A DNA stretch of 64,000 nucleotides from Amyelois transitella (taxonomy: Eukaryota > Arthropoda > Insecta > Lepidoptera > Pyralidae): positions 5,042,001-5,106,000 of the forward strand of contig NC_083517.1 of assembly GCF_032362555.1 (NCBI RefSeq). Direction: 5' to 3'. The notes beneath the pieces are model-generated. The model did no database searches and had not been told where the DNA came from. It was given only the letters and a program-made list of their open reading frames with translations. Shown piece by piece: positions 58,548 through 64,000 of the stretch. The position numbers and the translations under genes are program-made. The first letter of the stretch is position 1. Every line of letters begins with the position of its first letter.

Positions 58548-61500
58548 ATGTGGGTAACAAAGTGTGCGTTAGTGTTTTTAGCGTGCGCAGTCGTCGTATT
58601 TGGGCGTCGTTCCCCAAATGCCGCTGATATCGAGGAGTATTATTTAAGAGGACCCGAAGCCGGCAGATATTCTAATGATTTGATTGAAGATGCTCTTTTG
58701 GATGTGGTTAGTATAAAAGTATCATCGTTGAATCTTTATATGTTTATAATTAGAAACAAGTCTTGAACATTTTTTGTTAGTATTTTTAGTTGTATTGTTC
58801 CTAAGTATCCTTTTGGATACATATGGAGTAGTTCTGCTTTTCCAGAAACCACATGGCTCCTGCAAAATAGTATCTAGTAGGTACCTACAAATAAAAGGAA
58901 AATATGTTTTTCTCTTTGCTGTTCATATCTGTTCAGAAATTTTTGAGTTTATTGTTACCAAATAACATTTATAAGTTTAAAATAGTAAAAAGTAAACAAA
59001 ACTGATTATAAAAAATCCTCATTGATTAAGCAGCGGTTTTCATCTTGGTTTTTATTTGTTTTCTAGCCTGATCTTGTTAGGAAGTATGGGTACAGCCTGG
59101 AAGTGCATAATGTACGAACTGAAGACGGGTATCTTCTGGAGTTACACAGGATCCCACAAGGGCGGGACCAAAACAATTTCCCAGATCATACTAGACCTGC
59201 AGTGCTGGTACAACACGGTCTTACCTCGTCCTCAGCCGATTTTGTTTTGATGGGGCCTGGAATAGGTTTAGGTAGGTATTATCATCATGTACCTACCATT
59301 TTGATGTAGGTATTTTTGATGTAGGTATCTATCTTACAAGCGTTTAAGTCGTATTACTTAATTATTATAATGCAGTAATAAATAATGTTGTTGTTAAAAT
59401 TAAAACGGATTTCAATAAAGTTGGAACATCGTTATAGAAATATTTTTACCTAATTCTTTTCTTTGCCAACTTCGCAGGATGTTTTTATGCTTAGGTACGC
59501 CAACAAATGAAATCTCTGAATTGAAATTCTAATTAAATTTATAACTAATTGGTAAACATACATACATAGGTAGGTATATAGGTACCTACATACATATTAC
59601 CTATAAGTAAAATGTTTGAAATGTCAGCTAATTGTGCAATTTGCACCACCTTTATCAAAATTTATCACGTAACTAAATACTTACCTAATAGATAGATAGA
59701 TAGATAGATAAAAGCTTTATTCACCATCACAATACATTAGTTGGACACATACATAATTAACAGTAATAAACAATGTGAATGTGCAATGTGCATGAATGTA
59801 CCACAAACAATGATGGACATACTAACCATCTATTAAATTTGTTAAACCGATCCTGCCCCGGCGGGATTTGATATTTTACACGTCACCTTATTAATTTTTT
59901 TTATCTATCTTATTTAATGTTACGTCATATGTATATTTGGATTATATCTTAATAATGTAGAATTACATGGGCTATCAAAACTTTTTGTTAATTATTATTA
60001 AACATAGTTAATGATTAGGTATAGGTACCTAAACAAATAAATCAATTCATATAGGTATGTAAGTATATAAAAAATCTTATTTAACTTCTTTTAGGCTACA
60101 TTCTCGCAGAAGCAGGATTCGATGTATGGCTCGGTAATGCACGCGGGAATTACTACTCAAGAAAGCACTCCACTCTAGATCCCGACGCCAGAGAGGATCG
60201 GGGGGAGTTTTGGCGCTTCAGTTGGGAAGAAATTGGTTCCAAGGACCTCCCCGCTATGATAGACCACATTTTAGCAGTAACTGGCAAACCTCGTCTCCAC
60301 TACATTGGACACTCTCAAGGAACTACAGTCTTCTTCGTGATGGGTGCCCTTCGCCCTGAATACAACGAGAAAATAATTTCAATGCATGCTCTAGCTCCAG
60401 TAGCCTATATGGAGCATAACATAAACAGATTGTTTTTGGCACTTGCACCGTACGCGAATAGCCTTGAGGTACTTAGTTCTTGAAATATTCTGCATATCAT
60501 ACTTCCATATTAATTCCATTAAAAAGAAAAAAATTATTCATTAAATATAATCCATAAAAATTTACAGAGAAAAGAGATGAATGGAGAACGCTCCACTTAA
60601 CTGCACCGACAAGACTTAGATAGCTCTTAAATTTGATAAGAAATCAAATATAAGCTAACATAAATCCCATATTTAAACTAATAATCAAAATATTGCTAGG
60701 CATACTTAAGTAGTTATTGATTTTAAGTACTTAATTACTTTCTAAGTAGAAGTTAATTGCATATACATAGTAAAATAGGCAGGTATCTAAGTAGTATTTT
60801 ACTGATTTCAGCTTCTAGGCAGACTAATTGGTGTCTACGAGGTATTGCCAAACAGTCCTTTTTTTACTGAAATGGGACAAAACTACTGTGCCGACGGCAC
60901 TACTACTCAAATCCTGTGCTCGAACTTCATGTTTTTGTTTGCTGGTGGCGGGGCGGAGTTCCACAATGCTGTAAGTATTTTTCTTTGTAATATATTGCTC
61001 ATATTGAATTTCTCGTAAAAAATTAGGGCGATTTGAATTAATTATAATCATACGACAAACCTATTTCTAGGTGATAAATATAGTCTCAATATTAATCTGT
61101 TATTATCTCTTTTCATACGAATGTTTAAATTATTTCAATATCTAATGATCATTGTCTCACTGCTGTTTCAGACGATGCTGCCCGTCAAGCTTGGACACAC
61201 CCCTGCTGGTATTTCGCTTCGACAAATCGCGCATTACGGCCAACATATCAGCAAAGACTTCTTCAGGCGTTACGATCATGGGCTTTTGACGAATTTCAGA
61301 CTATATGGAAGCTTTACACCTCCAAGTTTTGATCTTTCTAAAGTTACTTCGCCTGTCTTTTTGCACTACGCTGAAGTCGACACATTTGCGCATCCAGACG
61401 ATGTTGAAAGATTGTGGAGAGAATTGGGACGACCAATGGGTAAAATACGGGTGGCTCATCGCGCTTTCGGCCACGTCGACTTCATGTGGGGCACTGAAGC

Positions 61501-61558
61501 AAAGACCTTGGTTTATGATCGAGTTATTGATATAATGAAATCGTTTGGAAACTTATAA
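58548..61558 (+). CDS. Secreted lipase, lipase-3/acid lipase type
   Basis: An alpha/beta-hydrolase of the animal acid-lipase family, expected to cleave neutral lipids after secretion or in lysosomes. Five exons (58548-58706, 59067-59271, 60095-60468, 60812-60970, 61172-61558) encode 427 aa. The second ATG (58548) is preferred over 58530 because it starts directly with a signal peptide (MWVTKCALVFLACAVVVFG). Domains: the lipase-associated segment DLVRKYGYSLEVHNVRTEDG, oxyanion region VLVQHGLTSSS, then NARGNYYSRKH. The nucleophile elbow is GHSQG (Ser195); the other triad members fit Asp369 (YAEVDTFAHPDD) and His400 (FGHVDFMWG). NYCADGTT with later cysteines suits an extracellular fold. Introns are GT-AG and phases match. 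The TAA stop overlaps an AATAAA. Members are often gut digestive enzymes in caterpillars, but tissue cannot be read from sequence. Confidence 0.9.
59690..59890. repeat. (ATAG)n microsatellite joined to a LINE-like tail
   Basis: Five or so ATAG units are followed by ataaaagctttattcacc, which on the minus strand looks like a retroelement 3' end (gaataaagctttta) with a simple-repeat tail. It is in lipase intron 2. The rest of the body was not recognised. Confidence 0.5.
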
Positions 61559-61562
61559 TAAA
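61557..61562 (+). terminator. Lipase poly(A) signal overlapping the stop
   Basis: TAATAAA combines the stop codon with AATAAA, as in the CCDC97-like gene. A very short 3' UTR would result if it is used; further AATAA-rich sequence follows near 61640. Confidence 0.45.
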
Positions 61563-61639
61563 AATACCTACTGACCCAATATTTGACTTGACTGAGAAAT
61601 ATCCTGATATACTTAGCGAGAAATATCCTTATAATAATA

Positions 61640-61860
61640 ATAATATAATATATAATAATAATAAATATTATAAAGCTGAAGAGTTTGTTTTGTTTGTTTG
61701 TTTAAACGCGCTAATCTCAGAAACTACTGAACCGATTTGAATAATTCTTTCACTGTTAGATAGTCTATTTATCGAGGAAGGCTATAGGCTACTATTTTAT
61801 CCCGGATTTCCTACGGGAAACGTCAACAATGCAGGTGAAAGTTGAATGAGTCGGCCATCT
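61640..61860 (-). repeat. Dispersed repeat, inverse of the 49443 family
   Basis: ttataaagctgaagagtttg, cgcgctaatctcagaaacta and tatttatcgaggaaggctat correspond in reverse order to the right part of 49443-49712. It is followed by cggatttcctacgggaaacg, another common lepidopteran phrase. Confidence 0.65.
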
Positions 61861-62196
61861 GCGAGCTTTCCACGCGAACGCTGCGCAAACCAACAAAGAT
61901 ATAGTAAAACAATGTACTAAAGATGTGAAGTACTCATTTTTTGCCACAAAAAAGTCCGCGAGAGCATATATCTATTTCTCTTTATAGGACTGGGATGAGT
62001 ACGTAGATAGGCTATTTTGGCAAATTACTTGTATATTAAATAAAAAGATATTCTTTATTATTTATTTTTACTTGAACTTAATCTCGAGTCGATTTAAGGT
62101 AGGTGTCCCAAATCCCGAAGCACTATATAAAATTGCATCTTATCGAAACCAAACCAAATATCCTGCAATAGACCAAAGAAAGAAGTAAAAGAACTA

Positions 62197-62560
62197 AAGG
62201 CATGTCCAATCCGGGGTATGTTGGCCCAAAGGGCAGAATGTCCAATGTGTCAAAATGCCAAGGAAATAATGTCCTTTTGTTAAAATGTCCAGTGGTCTGA
62301 ACATCCAGGTGACTTAAAACCAAATTGTTAAAAAGACAAACTGATATTAAGTCCATTTGTCAAAATATCCTATTGTTAAAATGCCCAGTTGTCATAACAT
62401 CCATGTGTCAAAACAACAATTGTTAAAATGTCAATTTGTCATTATGTCCAGTTATCAAAACACCCAATAGATAATATGCGCAGCTGTCATAATGTTGAAT
62501 ATCAAAACACCCAATAGCCGAAACGTCTAGTTGTTATAATGTCCAGTTACTGGAACCACA
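62197..62560. repeat. Degenerate minisatellite with unit near 16-17 bp
   Basis: Short phrases of the form aatgtccagttgtca repeat with variation (tgtcaaaatgccaag, tgttaaaatgtccagtgg, tgtcataacatccatg, tatcaaaacacccaatag) for about 360 bases. Every unit differs, so it is old or under relaxed homogenisation. Confidence 0.75.
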
Positions 62561-62599
62561 AATTAATTGTTAATTACCCTCCATCTATGCAATTTCTTA

Positions 62600-62780
62600 G
62601 AGCCTTATCACATTTGCGATGTGCGAGCGAATTTCTCATACAAAACTCGTACGCGGCGAACTCGCTGCGTCTTCGCCTTTATACAAAATTCGCTCACAAA
62701 TCGCAAGTGTGATGAGGGTGTATTTTTTTAGCGAATTTTAAATGAAGACGAATACCTACGCAGCGAGTTCACCGCGTAAG
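62600..62780. mobile_element. Overlapping inverted repeats, MITE-like
   Basis: Arms cttatcacatttgcgatgtg with gcgaattt (from about 62607) pair with aaattcgctcacaaatcgca and gtgtgatgag (to about 62717). A second pair overlaps: gcggcgaactcgctgcg (about 62655) with cgcagcgagttcaccgcg (about 62760). No ORF. It lies about 180 bases beyond the 3' end of the MULE ORF and might be related to it. Confidence 0.6.
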
Positions 62781-62959
62781 AGTTTCGAGTTATGTAACAA
62801 ATAAGACATCAATTAAAGCTTAAAATTTATTTCTTTCCAACAAAAATCAACAGAAAATATAACTTAAACAATTGTCGCTTTCACATATTCCCTAATATTA
62901 AATCATCGATAGGAACAGGATATTATCTACTTAAACTTACAATTGCTGGCACATACTTA

Positions 62960-64000
62960 TTATTTACACTGTTTCTGTAATTTTATGCAGCCTTGAAGAA
63001 ACTGCAGTGGCGTAATATTTTTCTCAATTACGTCGTGTAATTTTTCAGTATACTTTTTATTGAATAAAATCACACTCCTTTTTCTCTTATTACGGTCAAA
63101 TAAACTTCTCTTTATTACGTAATCTTTGTGTTTTGCCTCTTTTCGTAATAAATCTATAAATTTGAATAAATTTCGCTTCGTGCCGTGCATCCTCTTCTTG
63201 ATACGACTGTGCCAAGCCTCGACAGAGTTGTTAGTTCTGTGTCTATCACTAGAACAACTTATATCAGCCTGTAATGATTTTGACAGCCATTCTTTGACAA
63301 AATAATGTTCAAAATTTTCGATTTCTGAACTTTTTTCAGAATTGGAATTCACGATATCATTCCAACCAGCAGAAATCAAATCTTTGGGCAAAAGTGGCAA
63401 ATTGGAAGTTAAGCGAGCTAATTTCCTTCCCTCCATTTTATCACAAAGATTGAGCTGCTTTGCTTTTCTCCATATAGCTCTTTGGAAATGAAAAAAACAA
63501 CCTGTTATTTCACATTCTGGGAAGACCATTCTCATAGCGTTAATCTGTGCCTTCTCGTAATCGCACTTGAATTTATTAATTACTATGTTAAATTTATCTC
63601 TTAGTGTAGAGAAGACACGTAAATATGTTTCAGTGCTTTTGTCAGGGAGAAGAGCGTATACCACTGGTACTACGCAAGTATGTTCATTGGTGCTCTCTAT
63701 ATCCATGTGAATACTGTACAGTTGATAGAAGGGAGAAGGCACAACGTCAAAAGTACCATCACCAAAGAAGGTTGTTTTGCTTGAAACGAGGGCATTTTTC
63801 ATAGTCTTCAAAGAAAGTTCGGTACTAAAAATGAGTAACTTATTTGTGTCTCCATCTTCACTAATCAAAAATTTATCTTTCAGAATATCTGGTATTTCTA
63901 CATCTGACAGGTTGTCGAATTTTGTCGATGTAACATTAAGTACATTATTGCGAGCCCTATACATTGACCGCTTTAGTGAGTCAAACGTAGGCACGTGTGT
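62960..64000 (-). CDS. MULE (Mutator-like) transposase, partial at window edge
   Basis: The ORF is open at the right edge of the window, so the true start lies outside; at least 344 codons are visible. Catalytic-type acidic residues sit in the MULE order: Asp in TTFFGDGTFDVVPSPF, Asp in KFKCDYEKAQINAM, and Glu in NNSVEAWHSRIKKR. The family C-x2-H signature appears in ITGCFFHFQRAIWRKA, and VVPVVYALLPDKSTETY fits the domain. These elements in insects often carry an N-terminal FLYWCH zinc finger, which would be beyond this window. No stop or frameshift is visible. An AATAAA follows on the minus strand near 62832. It may be an active transposon gene or a domesticated copy. Confidence 0.88.
   Translation of the reverse strand, partial: THVPTFDSLKRSMYRARNNVLNVTSTKFDNLSDVEIPDILKDKFLISEDGDTNKLLIFSTELSLKTMKNALVSSKTTFFGDGTFDVVPSPFYQLYSIHMDIESTNEHTCVVPVVYALLPDKSTETYLRVFSTLRDKFNIVINKFKCDYEKAQINAMRMVFPECEITGCFFHFQRAIWRKAKQLNLCDKMEGRKLARLTSNLPLLPKDLISAGWNDIVNSNSEKSSEIENFEHYFVKEWLSKSLQADISCSSDRHRTNNSVEAWHSRIKKRMHGTKRNLFKFIDLLRKEAKHKDYVIKRSLFDRNKRKRSVILFNKKYTEKLHDVIEKNITPLQFLQGCIKLQKQCK

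Noticed and set aside
58774-58965. Membrane-protein-like ORF in lipase intron 1
   Set aside because: Hydrophobic by base composition only; it sits between two well-supported lipase exons.
62197-62560. CRISPR-like array
   Set aside because: Units are short, degenerate and without unique spacers; this is eukaryotic minisatellite DNA.

Overview
The window reads as nuclear DNA of a moth or butterfly (Lepidoptera). It is AT-rich with GC-richer exons. Its genes have many short exons with GT-AG introns. It carries repeats I associate with Lepidoptera: tRNA-derived SINEs, an RTE-like LINE with a (TATG)n tail, and short elements ending in TAGGTACCTACC-type sequence. No species can be fixed from sequence alone.

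Seven host genes can be modelled, and each exon chain gives an uninterrupted frame. Left to right: a CCDC97 homologue (minus, 3085-4125); an ABCC10/MRP7-type ABC transporter (plus, 22 exons, 6272-19372, 1594 aa); DNA polymerase beta (minus, 5 exons, 21103-23597, 334 aa); a RECQL5-type helicase (plus, 11 exons, 24762-34894, 1189 aa); condensin II subunit NCAPD3 (minus, 21 exons, 35396-47135, 1200 aa); a TMEM177 homologue (plus, 4 exons, 54043-56199, 319 aa); and a secreted lipase-3/acid-lipase-type enzyme (plus, 5 exons, 58548-61558, 427 aa). POLB and RECQL5 are head to head about 1.16 kb apart. RECQL5 and NCAPD3 are tail to tail, with poly(A) signals only tens of bases apart. POLB (base excision repair), RECQL5 (recombination and transcription stress) and NCAPD3 (chromosome condensation) form a block of chromosome-maintenance genes, though order alone is no evidence of joint control.

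The rest is mostly mobile DNA. An apparently full-length RTE-like LINE with an intact 1035-codon ORF and a 9-bp target-site duplication lies in RECQL5 intron 8. A short dispersed element shares both its 5' and 3' ends with that LINE and occurs many times. The 47.1-54 kb interval between NCAPD3 and TMEM177 is a transposon graveyard: two TIR elements with decayed THAP zinc fingers, a zinc-knuckle ORF, a Tigger/pogo remnant inserted in a tandem repeat, and foldback DNA. A MULE transposase ORF runs off the right edge.

The most unusual pattern is four independent local duplications that each copy the 3' end of a coding exon together with its splice donor: ABCC10 exon 17, ABCC10 exon 5, NCAPD3 exon 18 (about six 143-bp units) and RECQL5 exon 6.
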